Assembly: GCF_022012295.1 (NCBI RefSeq)
Contig: NZ_JAKLTN010000003.1
Location: forward strand, 117,421-181,420
Direction of reading: 5' to 3'
Source: Dechloromonas hankyongensis
GTDB taxonomy: Bacteria; Pseudomonadota; Gammaproteobacteria; Burkholderiales; Rhodocyclaceae
DNA length: 64,000 nucleotides
Part shown: one piece after another, positions 47,998 through 55,998 of the stretch
Numbering within the stretch: the stretch's first letter is position 1
How the letters are laid out: each line of letters opens with the position of its first letter
Position numbers and translations under genes: made by a program
Notes under the pieces: model-generated
What the model saw: the letters and a program-made list of their open reading frames with translations, nothing else
What the model was told of the DNA's origin: nothing
Databases searched by the model: none

Positions 47998-48100
47998 CGA
48001 TGTCTCCTGATTCGAACAGCCTCGCCGCTGCGCCGATACAATGGAAGCGCATCGCGCAGCAGGCGCTGCCGCATGTTGTTTGAAAGACCAACGTAAGAGA

Positions 48101-48116
48101 ATTATTATTTGATAAT
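48101..48116. promoter_or_regulatory. AT-rich palindrome between the SoxH-like gene and the diheme cytochrome
   Basis: ATTAT-TATTTG-ATAAT is a perfect inverted repeat (also readable as ATTA-N8-TAAT) in the divergent promoter gap. It loosely resembles the palindrome before soxR (TATAA-N8-TTATA), so it could be another site for the ArsR-type SoxR. This is a tentative link. Confidence 0.4.
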
Positions 48117-48146
48117 GTAGTTCAAACAATCAACTGGGGGAATAAA

Positions 48147-48755
48147 TTGGGACACATCACTCGCCGCCTGCTCGCCGCAGGCCTGCTCGGCTTCTGCCTG
48201 AGCGCATCCGCGCAAGCCAACGATCTGGCGCGCGCCGAGGAAATCGTCGGTGGCCGCTGCTTTCTTTGCCACGGTCTGAACGGCGAAGCGGCCAGCGCCG
48301 TTTTCCCGCGCCTGGCCGGCCAGCACGCCGACTACATCGCCAAGCAGCTGGGCGACTTCAAGTCCGGCAAGCGGGTCAGCGACACGATGAGGCCGCAGGC
48401 GGAAGAACTGACCCCGGCCGAAATGAAGGCCCTGGGTGCCTTCTTCCAGGCCAAGGTGGTCGGCCCGCGGCCGGCGCGGGACAAGGAACTGCTCGCCGTC
48501 GGCAAATACATTTTCGACCGCGGCAATCAGTTCAGCGGCCTGCCCCCCTGCGCCAGCTGCCACGGCGCCAAGGGCCTGGGCACCCCGCAGCTGCCCCGCC
48601 TCGCCGGCCAGCATCCGCGCTACATCGAGGACCAGCTCAAGCAGTTCAACAAGCGCGAGCGGACCAACGACAACGCCGTCATGCACACCATCGCGTCCAA
48701 GCTGAGCGAACTGGAAGCGCATGCTGTCGCCGAGTACATCGCAACCCTGGACTGA
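48147..48755 (+). CDS. Diheme cytochrome c (c4-like), TTG start
   Basis: The 202-residue protein has a signal peptide (cleavage after QA, near 24) and two heme sites, CFLCH (C38) and CASCH (C135), in two similar halves (FPRLAGQHADYIAKQL and LPRLAGQHPRYIEDQL). This internal duplication marks cytochrome c4 or a related diheme. No ATG fits; a TTG at 48147 is preceded by GGGGG six bases upstream. The gene is divergent from the SoxH-like gene and followed by a strong terminator. It likely carries electrons from sulfur oxidation to an oxidase. Confidence 0.85.
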   Translation: MGHITRRLLAAGLLGFCLSASAQANDLARAEEIVGGRCFLCHGLNGEAASAVFPRLAGQHADYIAKQLGDFKSGKRVSDTMRPQAEELTPAEMKALGAFFQAKVVGPRPARDKELLAVGKYIFDRGNQFSGLPPCASCHGAKGLGTPQLPRLAGQHPRYIEDQLKQFNKRERTNDNAVMHTIASKLSELEAHAVAEYIATLD

Positions 48756-48777
48756 ACCCCGACAGGAGGCCGTCAAC

Positions 48778-48802
48778 AGGCCGCCGCCGGGCGGCCTTTT
48801 TC
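48778..48802 (+). terminator. Terminator after the diheme cytochrome
   Basis: AGGCCGCC-GCCG-GGCGGCCT followed by TTTTT ends the transcript 23 bases past the stop codon. Confidence 0.88.
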
Positions 48803-48847
48803 CGCGCACTGCGTCCAGGCCGGGGCGCGTTTCCACGACAACGCACC

Positions 48848-48952
48848 TCAGCGGTGCCGGCGCCGCCCCCTGAACCAGGACCACAGCGCTTCGCCGAGAT
48901 AGGGCAAAACGGCCACCCCGCCGAGCAGGACAAGGATTTCACCGGTCATCAT
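48848..48952 (-). CDS. Small single-helix membrane peptide
   Basis: A 34-residue ORF starts at the ATG at 48952 (or 48949) behind a strong GGAGG ribosome site (48961-48965). One hydrophobic segment (residues 3-27, TGEILVLLGGVAVLPYLGEAL) is followed by a basic tail (WFRGRRRHR). It lies after the terminator of the sulfide dehydrogenase gene. No family is recognised, and a small size plus no homology evidence keep confidence moderate. The overlapping long frame to 49915 is complement of the dehydrogenase gene. Confidence 0.5.
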   Translation of the reverse strand: MMTGEILVLLGGVAVLPYLGEALWSWFRGRRRHR

Positions 48953-49017
48953 GATCGTCACCTCCGGAATGGAGACAGGGACGCCTAGCCAGCAAGCATA
49001 GGGCATGCCGAAACGAA

Positions 49018-49039
49018 AAAGGCCGCTTGCGCGGCCTTT
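49018..49039 (-). terminator. Terminator after the sulfide dehydrogenase gene
   Basis: AAAGGCCGC-TTGC-GCGGCCTTT with an A run on its left, read as a T run on the minus strand, lies 20 bases past the stop of the flavoprotein gene. Confidence 0.85.
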
Positions 49040-49059
49040 GAGTCGGCTACAGAAAATGT

Positions 49060-50337
49060 TCAGGCCAGCATGTCGGCCCAGATGTTCTTGGCCCAGCCCA
49101 GGGCGACCTTGCCTTCCAGCTCGTTGCGGGCGGCCGACACGCCACCGGCGCCCTTGACCGGCTGCACGGTCTTGGTTGCGGCGTCGTACTGATGGACGGA
49201 CGACACGTGGATGACATTCTTCGAATCGACAAAGCTGTAGCAGGTGTTCATCACCACCGGCTCCGGATTCGGCTCCTGGCCGGACAGCAGATTCAGAATA
49301 GCGGCGGCGGCGAGCTTGCCATGCTGGTTGGCCATGTGCCCGGACTTGGGCATGGTCGGGGCCGGGAAGATGGCATCGCCGAGGACGTGGATGCCCGGCG
49401 TGCTGGTCGACTCCATGGACAGCCAGTTGATGTCCACCCACCGGTTGTTGATCAGCTTGATGCCCGACTTGGCCGCGATGTCGCCGGCGCGGTGCGGCGG
49501 AATGACATTGAGCACGTCGGCCTTGAACTTGTCGAACTCGAGGACGGCGGTATTGCTGCCGGCATCGACATCCTTGACCTCGCTGTTGTTGCGGTACTCG
49601 ATGATGCCCGCGTACAGGTCGCTCCACGCCTTGGTGAACAGTCCTTTCTTGGACATCACGTCCTCGTTGGCGTCGAGGATGACGACCTTGGATTTCGGCT
49701 TGCTCCGCTTGAAGTAGTCGGCGACCAGGCAGGCGCGCTCGTAGGGTCCGGGCGGGCAGCGATAGGGCGCCTTGGGGATGGAGATGGCATAGACGCCGCC
49801 ATCCTTCATGCTTTCCAGCTGCTTGCGCAGGGCAACGGTCTGGGCGCCGGCCTTCCAGGCGTGCAGGACCTTGTTCTGGGCTTCGGCGCCCTTGAGGCCG
49901 GGGATCTCGTCCCACATGAAATCGACGCCCGGCGACAGCACCAGACGGTCATAGCTCAGTGCGCTGCCACCCTTCAGGGCGATCGTTTTCTTCGCCGCAT
50001 CGACCGCCACCACGTCATCCTGGATCACCCGCACGCCCCACTTGCTGCGCAGGCCCTCATAACTGACCGTGATGTCTTCCATCGTCTTCTGGCCGCCGAT
50101 CACCAAGTTGGAGATCGGGCACGAGATGAAGGTCGGGTTGCGCTCGATCAGCGTCACCTGGACGCCGCCTTCGCTCCACATGCGCAGGTACTTGGCGACC
50201 GTCGCGCCGCCGTAGCCGCCGCCGACCACGACGACATGGCCGCTCGCCTTGCCGCCGCCGGCACAACCGTACAGCGAGGCCATCGCACCGGCCGCGGCGC
50301 CGACTTTCAGGAAATCACGTCTTTTCATCAGCATCAT
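49060..50337 (-). CDS. fccB: Flavocytochrome c sulfide dehydrogenase flavoprotein (SoxF/FccB)
   Basis: This periplasmic FAD enzyme oxidises sulfide and passes electrons to its cytochrome subunit. The 425-residue protein has a twin-arginine-type leader (MKRRDFLKVGAAAGAMAS), the FAD motif VVVVGGGYGGATVAKYL, the FISCPISNLVIGG segment and the redox-active cysteine pair in YRCPPGPYERA and VVMNTCYSF. GIHVLGDAIF is the second FAD-binding motif. It starts after AAGGGAGACC at 50337. The cytochrome partner lies just upstream (11 bases). Confidence 0.9.
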   Translation of the reverse strand: MMLMKRRDFLKVGAAAGAMASLYGCAGGGKASGHVVVVGGGYGGATVAKYLRMWSEGGVQVTLIERNPTFISCPISNLVIGGQKTMEDITVSYEGLRSKWGVRVIQDDVVAVDAAKKTIALKGGSALSYDRLVLSPGVDFMWDEIPGLKGAEAQNKVLHAWKAGAQTVALRKQLESMKDGGVYAISIPKAPYRCPPGPYERACLVADYFKRSKPKSKVVILDANEDVMSKKGLFTKAWSDLYAGIIEYRNNSEVKDVDAGSNTAVLEFDKFKADVLNVIPPHRAGDIAAKSGIKLINNRWVDINWLSMESTSTPGIHVLGDAIFPAPTMPKSGHMANQHGKLAAAAILNLLSGQEPNPEPVVMNTCYSFVDSKNVIHVSSVHQYDAATKTVQPVKGAGGVSAARNELEGKVALGWAKNIWADMLA

Positions 50338-50348
50338 GGTGGTCTCCC

Positions 50349-50654
50349 TTATTTTTGTGCGGCGAAATAGGTGGCGATCAGGTCGAGCTGGGCCTCCGTA
50401 TAGCCCTTGCTGATCTGATGCATGATCGAGGCGGGCTTGTCGCCGCTCCTGAAATCGGCCAGTTTCTGCAGCAGCTTGGCCTTCTCCATGCCGGCCAGGG
50501 CGTCCATGCCTGACCCTTTGACGGCCTGGCCGTTGGTGCCGTGGCAGTTGGCGCAGGTGGCGGCCAGATTGCGGCCGAGGTTGGCATCGGCGGCGTACGC
50601 CGTACCGGCGGTCGCCAGCAACAAGGCTGCGGCCAGGGGTGCGAACAGTTTCAT
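50349..50654 (-). CDS. Cytochrome c subunit of flavocytochrome c (SoxE/FccA-like)
   Basis: The 101-residue product has a signal peptide (MKLFAPLAAALLLATAGTAYA) and one heme site CANCH (C34-H38) with GTNGQAVKGSGMDALAG. SIMHQISKGYTEAQL holds a possible methionine ligand. It is half the size of diheme FccA, which fits the monoheme SoxE type. The ribosome site GGAAGGAG precedes ATG 50654. It is cotranscribed with the flavoprotein and divergent from soxR. Confidence 0.85.
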   Translation of the reverse strand: MKLFAPLAAALLLATAGTAYAADANLGRNLAATCANCHGTNGQAVKGSGMDALAGMEKAKLLQKLADFRSGDKPASIMHQISKGYTEAQLDLIATYFAAQK

Positions 50655-50784
50655 CGGGATATCTCCTTCCTCGTGTGATTGTTTGTCATATAGCCGAAGC
50701 ATTTTTATTCGCCGGAGGCAGCATCGTACAAAGCTTCGCGGGCTTTGACACGAAAAGCGTGCTGCATCGCAACAATATTAGCAG

Positions 50785-50813
50785 TTGACTATATAAGTAT
50801 GCAGTTATACATT
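50785..50813 (+). promoter_or_regulatory. soxR promoter with overlapping operator palindrome
   Basis: A -35 box TTGACT (50785-50790) and a weak -10 TACATT (50808-50813) are 17 bases apart. The palindrome TATAA-GTATGCAG-TTATA (50792-50809) sits almost exactly between them, the classic place for an ArsR-family repressor. It lies in the divergent gap with the fccB arm, so one site could control both arms. The first coding codon of soxR is 29 bases downstream. Confidence 0.65.
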
Positions 50814-50842
50814 AATTCATGATGTAGATCAAAACGAGCGAC

Positions 50843-51163
50843 ATGGACGAAACTTTGCAGGTCTTCGAGCAGGTAGCGCATTACTTCGGATTGCTGGCCG
50901 ATCCGACGCGTTTGCGCATCCTCTCCTGCCTGTGCGCCGAGGAGCGACCGGTGCACGAGGTCGTGGAAAAGATAGGCCTGACCCAGGCCAACATCTCGCG
51001 CCACCTGAACATCCTGTATCAGGCCGGCGTGGTCGGCCGGCGGCGGGAAGGCAGCACGGTCTATTACCGCGTCATTGATCCCAATTTCGTCGACATCTGC
51101 CGGACGGTCAGCATCACGGTGGCAAGCCGTGACCTGGGCGACGAGTTGGGTGTCAGCAAGTGA
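50843..51163 (+). CDS. soxR: ArsR-family repressor, SoxR-type
   Basis: The 106-residue winged-helix protein has the ArsR core (FGLLADPTRLRILSCLCAEERPVHEVVEKIGLTQANISRHLNILYQAGVV) and a basic wing (GRRREGSTVYYR). Cysteines at 29, 31 and 86 could sense sulfur species as in the SqrR/BigR/SoxR group, which form di- or polysulfide bridges. Position at the head of the sox operon and divergent from the sulfide dehydrogenase genes supports SoxR. The spacing is unlike the classic arsenite sensor motif ELCVCDL. Confidence 0.82.
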   Translation: MDETLQVFEQVAHYFGLLADPTRLRILSCLCAEERPVHEVVEKIGLTQANISRHLNILYQAGVVGRRREGSTVYYRVIDPNFVDICRTVSITVASRDLGDELGVSK

Positions 51164-51202
51164 TTTGCAGCAAAGACTCAAATATTGGAGGGGTGTTTCC
51201 AC

Positions 51203-52549
51203 ATGCGTGACTACACAAAACAACCGGGGCGCTTACGGCCCGCTCCGGAGAACTTCCTGGCGGAAGATCAGGTCCAGGCCGTCGCCGCCGGGCGCCGCGA
51301 CTTTCTGCGCAAGAGCTTCCTGGCGGCCAGCGCCGCCATGGCGGCACCGCTTGCCGCCCGTGCCAACGAGGGAGATCCCAACATCTTGAATCTGCCGGCG
51401 TGGAGCACCTCGCTCGGCCAGCCGGTGGCGACCCATCCGTACGGCATGCCGTCGAAATTCGAGCACCAGCTGGTGCGCCGCGAATCGCCCGGCCTCGCTC
51501 GCGTCGGCGGCGCCTCGGTGTCGTTTGCGCCGCTGCAGGGCCTGTTCGGCATCATCACGCCGTCCGGCCTGCACTTCGAGCGCCATCACCAGGGCTGGCA
51601 GGATGTCGATCCGACCCGCCATCGCCTGATGATCAACGCATCCGACGACTCGCTGCTCAAGAAGTCCAAGGTCTACACCATGGACGAATTGATGCGCCTG
51701 CCCTCGGTATCGCGCATCCACTTCATCGAGTGTGGTGCCAACACCGGACTGGAATGGGGCAACGTCGCCGTACCCACCGTGCAATACACGCACGGCATGC
51801 TGTCCTGCTCGGAATTTACCGGCGTGCCACTGAAGACTTTGCTCGAAGACTGCGGCGTCGATTACAAGAAGGCGCGCTACGTGCTGGCCGAGGGTGCCGA
51901 TGGCTCGTCGATGACGCGCACCATCCCGATGGAAATGGTCGAGTCCGGCGAAGTCTTCGTCGCCTACGGCCAGAACGGCGAAATGCTGCGTCCTGAAAAC
52001 GGCTATCCGTTGCGCCTGGTGGTACCCGGCGTGCAGGGCGTGTCCTGGGTCAAATGGCTGCGCCGCATCGAAGTCGGCGACATGCCCTATGCCACCAAGG
52101 ACGAGGCGGTGCATTACATCGACCTGCTGCCCAACGGCCTGCATCGCCAGTACAGCTCGATCCAGGAATGCAAGTCGGTGATCACCACCCCGTCCGGCGG
52201 CCAGACGCTGGTCGCCAAGGGTTTCTTCAACGTTTCCGGCCTGGCCTGGTCGGGCCGCGGCCGCATCAAGCAGGTCGACGTCTCCTTCGACGGCGGCCTC
52301 AACTGGCAAACCGCCCGCCTGGAAGGTCCGGTCCAGAACAAGGCGCTGACCCGCTTCAACATCAACTGGGTGTGGGACGGCAAGCCGGCCATCCTGCAAT
52401 CGCGCGCCATGGACGAAACCGGCTACGTGCAGCCGAGCTATGGCCAGTTGCGCAAGGTACGCGGCACCAAGTCCATCTATCACAACAACTCGATCCAGTC
52501 CTGGAAGGTCGTCGAAAACGGGGAGGTCACCAATGTCCAGGTTCTGTAA
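51203..52549 (+). CDS. soxC: Sulfane dehydrogenase molybdopterin subunit SoxC
   Basis: SoxC, with SoxD, oxidises the sulfane sulfur bound to SoxY. The 448-residue protein has a twin-arginine leader (GRRDFLRKSFLAASAAMAAP) and a sulfite-oxidase-type molybdenum domain with the active cysteine in LSCSEFTGVPLK. A dimerisation domain follows (KGFFNVSGLAWSGRGRIKQVDVSFDGG). ATG 51203 lies 10 bases after GGAGGGG; the TTG at 51185 is part of that ribosome site. It starts the structural sox operon. Confidence 0.94.
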   Translation: MRDYTKQPGRLRPAPENFLAEDQVQAVAAGRRDFLRKSFLAASAAMAAPLAARANEGDPNILNLPAWSTSLGQPVATHPYGMPSKFEHQLVRRESPGLARVGGASVSFAPLQGLFGIITPSGLHFERHHQGWQDVDPTRHRLMINASDDSLLKKSKVYTMDELMRLPSVSRIHFIECGANTGLEWGNVAVPTVQYTHGMLSCSEFTGVPLKTLLEDCGVDYKKARYVLAEGADGSSMTRTIPMEMVESGEVFVAYGQNGEMLRPENGYPLRLVVPGVQGVSWVKWLRRIEVGDMPYATKDEAVHYIDLLPNGLHRQYSSIQECKSVITTPSGGQTLVAKGFFNVSGLAWSGRGRIKQVDVSFDGGLNWQTARLEGPVQNKALTRFNINWVWDGKPAILQSRAMDETGYVQPSYGQLRKVRGTKSIYHNNSIQSWKVVENGEVTNVQVL

Positions 52550-53582
52550 AGCGCTTCTCGCCGCGACTCTTGGTTCGATCGTATTCAGCACGGCGGCGGC
52601 CTTCGACAATTTCAGCGGCGTCGGCCGCCAGGCCACCCCGGCCGAAGTGAAGGCCTGGGACATCGACGTCCGCCCCGACTTCAAGGGCCTGCCTAAGGGC
52701 AAGGGCAACGTCGAGCGCGGCAACGAGCTGTTCGAGGCCAAGTGCGCTTCGTGCCACGGCTCCTTCGGCGAGTCGAACGAGGTATTCACCCCGCTGGCTG
52801 GCGGCACGACCCAGGACGACATCAAGAACGGCCGCGTCCGCGGCCTGTCCTCCGGCGAACTGCCGCAGCGCACGACCTTCACCAAGGTGGCGACCATTTC
52901 GACGGTGTTCGATTACATCCAGCGCGCCATGCCATGGACGGCGCCCAAGTCGCTGCAACCGGACGAGGTGTACGCCATCCTCGCCTACCTGCTCAACCTG
53001 CAGGAAATCGTGCCGGCCGACTTCGAACTGTCCGACCGCAACATCGCCGATGTGCAGAAACTGCTCCCCAACCGCAACGGCATGACCACCGACCACGGCC
53101 TGTGGCCGGGTGCCGCAGCGAAAAAGGGCGGCATCGGCAACGGCGGCACACCTGACGTCAGGAACGTCGCCTGCATGAAGAACTGCAAGCCGGAAGTGCA
53201 GATCGGTTCGACCCTGCCCGAATACGCCCGCACCGCCCATGGTGAATTGGCTGACCAGAACCGCAACTTCGGCGCCGTGCGCGGCACCCGCACCCTCGGC
53301 CCGGAAGCCGCCAGGAAGGCAGCCGATGCCGGCACGCTGGAACTGGCCACCAAGAGCGGCTGCATGGCCTGCCACGGGATGAAGAGCAAGATCGTCGGCC
53401 CCGGCTACAGCGAGGTCTTGGCCCGCTATCAGGGCCAGCCCGATGCCGAGTCCCGCCTGATCGCCAAGGTCAAGGCCGGTGGCCGCGGTGTCTGGGGTTC
53501 GGTCCCGATGCCGCCCAACGGCCACATCAAGGACGACGACCTGAAGACCCTGGTCCGCTGGATTCTGGCCGGCGCCCAGTAA
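52533..53582 (+). CDS. soxD: Diheme cytochrome c subunit SoxD
   Basis: SoxD accepts electrons from SoxC. The 349-residue product has a signal peptide (MSRFCKALLAATLGSIVFSTAAA) and two heme sites, CASCH (in EAKCASCHGSFGES) and CMACH near the C-terminus (SGCMACHGMKSKIVGPGY). It overlaps the soxC end by 17 bases with a GGGGAGG ribosome site. A cysteine-bearing segment VACMKNCKPEV lies in the middle. The pairing with soxC is diagnostic. Confidence 0.93.
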   Translation: MSRFCKALLAATLGSIVFSTAAAFDNFSGVGRQATPAEVKAWDIDVRPDFKGLPKGKGNVERGNELFEAKCASCHGSFGESNEVFTPLAGGTTQDDIKNGRVRGLSSGELPQRTTFTKVATISTVFDYIQRAMPWTAPKSLQPDEVYAILAYLLNLQEIVPADFELSDRNIADVQKLLPNRNGMTTDHGLWPGAAAKKGGIGNGGTPDVRNVACMKNCKPEVQIGSTLPEYARTAHGELADQNRNFGAVRGTRTLGPEAARKAADAGTLELATKSGCMACHGMKSKIVGPGYSEVLARYQGQPDAESRLIAKVKAGGRGVWGSVPMPPNGHIKDDDLKTLVRWILAGAQ

Positions 53583-53607
53583 TTCCCATTTCTAGAGAGG
53601 AGAAACC

Positions 53608-54075
53608 ATGAACAACCAACGTCGCACCGTACTCAAATCCGTCTCCGGCGGCGCCCTGCTCGGCATGCTGGCTGCCGCCGGCATCATCACCCCGGAAATC
53701 GCCCTGGCCGACTGGAACAAATCCGCCTTCGACGCCAAGAGCATGGCCGACACGCTGAAAGCCCTCGGCGCCGGCACGCCAACCGACAGCAAGGACGTCC
53801 AGGTCACCGGCCCGGACATCGCCGAAAACGGCGCCGTGGTCCCGGTCGGCGTCGCTTCGTCGCTGCCCAACATCAGCATGGTCGCCATCCTGATCGAGAA
53901 GAACCCGAACGCCCTGGCCGCCACCTTCGTGCTGCCGGACAGCACCGAAGCCAACGTCCAGACCCGCGTCAAGATGGGCCAGACCTCGAACATCTACGCG
54001 CTGGTCAAGTCGGACGGCAAGTTCTTCATGGCCACAAAAGAGATCAAGGTCACTCTCGGCGGCTGCGGCGGCTGA
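53608..54075 (+). CDS. soxY: Thiosulfate carrier subunit SoxY
   Basis: SoxY carries all sulfur intermediates on a C-terminal cysteine. The 155-residue protein has a twin-arginine-like leader (NQRRTVLKSVSGGALLGML), an immunoglobulin-like fold and the invariant carrier end GGCGG (C153). The C-terminal position of the motif and the following soxZ make the call certain. Confidence 0.96.
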   Translation: MNNQRRTVLKSVSGGALLGMLAAAGIITPEIALADWNKSAFDAKSMADTLKALGAGTPTDSKDVQVTGPDIAENGAVVPVGVASSLPNISMVAILIEKNPNALAATFVLPDSTEANVQTRVKMGQTSNIYALVKSDGKFFMATKEIKVTLGGCGG

Positions 54076-54100
54076 TCCAAACAAATTCAAGGAGCAAAAC

Positions 54101-54412
54101 ATGGGCAATCCGATGAAAATCCGCGCCGCCAACAAGGACGGCGTGACCGAAGTGAAGGTTCTGGTCAGCCACGAAATGGAAACCGGCCAGCGCAAGGATG
54201 CGGCCGGCGCCGTCGTGCCGGCCTGGTTCATTACCGAACTGGTCGCCAAGCATGGCGACAAGGTCGTGCTGAGCAGCGAGTTCGGGCCGTCCGTATCGAA
54301 GAACCCCTACCTCGCCTTCAAGTTCAAGGGCGGCGCCAAGGGCGACAAGATCACCGTCAGCTGGAAGGACAACAAGGGCGACACGCGCAGCGACGAAGCC
54401 GTCATCGGCTGA
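54101..54412 (+). CDS. soxZ: SoxZ, partner of SoxY
   Basis: The 103-residue SoxZ forms a heterodimer with SoxY. Family features visible are PMKIRAANKDGVTEVKVLVSHEMETGQR, PAWFITELVAKHGDK and the C-terminal VSWKDNKGDTRSDEAVI. No signal peptide; it is exported with SoxY by the twin-arginine system. It follows soxY by 25 bases. Confidence 0.96.
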   Translation: MGNPMKIRAANKDGVTEVKVLVSHEMETGQRKDAAGAVVPAWFITELVAKHGDKVVLSSEFGPSVSKNPYLAFKFKGGAKGDKITVSWKDNKGDTRSDEAVIG

Positions 54413-54487
54413 TTGTCGCCTGTCTCGCGGCAGCGAAGCGGCGCAGACCGCCGCTGCCGAAAAATTTACCCCGTGGAGGAGTAATCC

Positions 54488-55303
54488 ATGTCACACCGCT
54501 TCATCAAAGCGCTGGTGGGGGTGGCCGTGTTTGCCGCTTTCGCCGGCAACGCACCCGCCCAGGACAGCAAGGTGGCCGACGAACTGGCCAAGTACCGCGA
54601 GGCACTGGCTGACGGCAACCCGGCCGACCTGCTGGAAGTGAAGGGCGAAAGCCTGTGGTCGGAAAAACGCGGCCCGAAGAATGCCTCGCTCGAACAATGC
54701 GACATGGGCCTGGGCCCCGGCAAGCTGGACGGTGCCTACGCCCAGTTGCCGAAGTTCTTCAAGGACACCGGCAAGGTGATGGACGTCGAGTCCCGCCTGG
54801 TGCATTGCATGGTCACCCTGCAAGGCTACACGGCCGCGGAAGTGACGAAGAACTGGTATTCCAAACCTGGTACCGAATCCGACATCGAGTCCCTGGTCAC
54901 CTACATCGGCGCCAAGTCCAACGGCCAGAAGATCAACGTGCCGGCCAGCCACCCGGAAGAGGCCAGGATGGCCAAAATGGGCGAGTACATCTTCTACCGC
55001 CGCTCCGGGCCACAGGATTTCTCCTGCGCCATTTGCCACGGCCAGGACGGCAAGCGCATCCGCCTGCAGGATCTCGGCAACCTGACGACCCAGGCCGGTG
55101 CCGGTGAAGCGATGAAAACCTGGCCCTCCTACCGCGTGTCGCAAGGTGCAGTGTGGACCATGCAGCGCCGCCTGATCGACTGCATGCGCCAGGCCCGCTG
55201 GCCCGAGCCGAACTATCTGGCCGATTCGATCATCGCGCTGGAAACCTACCTGCAAAAGACCGCGACCGGCACCGTGATGGAAACGCCGGGCATCAAGCGC
55301 TGA
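54488..55303 (+). CDS. soxA: L-cysteine S-thiosulfotransferase subunit SoxA (monoheme)
   Basis: SoxA, with SoxX, attaches thiosulfate to the SoxY cysteine. The 271-residue protein has a signal peptide (cleavage near APA, about 25), one heme motif CAICH (C180-H184) and the catalytic cysteine C232 in LIDCMRQARWPEP, which ligates the heme as cysteine persulfide. The first half has two cysteines (EQCDMGLG and VHCMVTL) but no CxxCH, so this is the monoheme SoxA class. Confidence 0.94.
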   Translation: MSHRFIKALVGVAVFAAFAGNAPAQDSKVADELAKYREALADGNPADLLEVKGESLWSEKRGPKNASLEQCDMGLGPGKLDGAYAQLPKFFKDTGKVMDVESRLVHCMVTLQGYTAAEVTKNWYSKPGTESDIESLVTYIGAKSNGQKINVPASHPEEARMAKMGEYIFYRRSGPQDFSCAICHGQDGKRIRLQDLGNLTTQAGAGEAMKTWPSYRVSQGAVWTMQRRLIDCMRQARWPEPNYLADSIIALETYLQKTATGTVMETPGIKR

Positions 55304-55317
55304 AAAGGGAGAACCGC

Positions 55318-55965
55318 ATGAAACTGAATATCGCCCTTTTCGCCGCCCTCGGCCTCGCCCTGGCGGCTCCGGTATTCGCCCAAAAAACTGGCGAAGCGCC
55401 CGGCGGTAAATACGCCGGGGAAGCCGAACAGATCTTCCGCACCTCGTTCCGCGCCGACAATCCGAGCTACTGGATGAAGCGCTTGGAGCAGGACGAAACG
55501 ATGAAGACCTGCCAGCAGTACCGCGACAACCCGCCGCGTCCAATCGGCCAGAGGCTGGAGAAGCTCAACGCTGCAACCATCCGCTACCCGGTGGACGGCA
55601 AGCTGGTCGGCGACTGGAAGGAAGGCGAGAAACTCGCCGCGGTCGGCAGCGGCGGCCACATCGGCTTCATCCAGCCCGACCCGGCCGGCCGCCTGCGCGG
55701 CGGCAACTGCTACGCCTGCCACCAACTGGCCAAGAAGGAAGTGGCCTACGGCACCATCGGCCCCAGCCTGCGCCACTTCGGCAAGATCCGCGGCAACTCG
55801 GACGACATCGTCAAGTACGCCTACGACAAGATCTACAACTCCAACGCCTTCACCGCCTGCACCAACATGCCGCGCTTCGGCCTGCACAGCTGGCTGGCAC
55901 CGGAGCAGATCACGCACATCGTGGCTTTCCTGGTCGATCCGGAATCGCCGGTGAACAAGGACTAG
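55318..55965 (+). CDS. soxX: SoxX, monoheme cytochrome subunit
   Basis: The 215-residue protein has a signal peptide (MKLNIALFAALGLALAAPVFA), one heme site CYACH (C131-H135) and methionine candidate CTNMPRFG for the sixth ligand. The extended N-terminal region (residues 25-120) with KTCQQYRDNPPRP is longer than in short SoxX proteins and probably packs against SoxA. ATG 55318 follows AAGGGAG. It is cotranscribed with soxA. Confidence 0.92.
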   Translation: MKLNIALFAALGLALAAPVFAQKTGEAPGGKYAGEAEQIFRTSFRADNPSYWMKRLEQDETMKTCQQYRDNPPRPIGQRLEKLNAATIRYPVDGKLVGDWKEGEKLAAVGSGGHIGFIQPDPAGRLRGGNCYACHQLAKKEVAYGTIGPSLRHFGKIRGNSDDIVKYAYDKIYNSNAFTACTNMPRFGLHSWLAPEQITHIVAFLVDPESPVNKD

Positions 55966-55998
55966 TCGTTAGCAACGGCAACACATAAGGAACCCCTC

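Noticed and set aside
48848..49915. A 355-codon minus-strand frame near the sulfide dehydrogenase
   Set aside because: Most of it is an out-of-frame reading of the dehydrogenase gene; only the last 34 codons with their own ribosome site look plausible.
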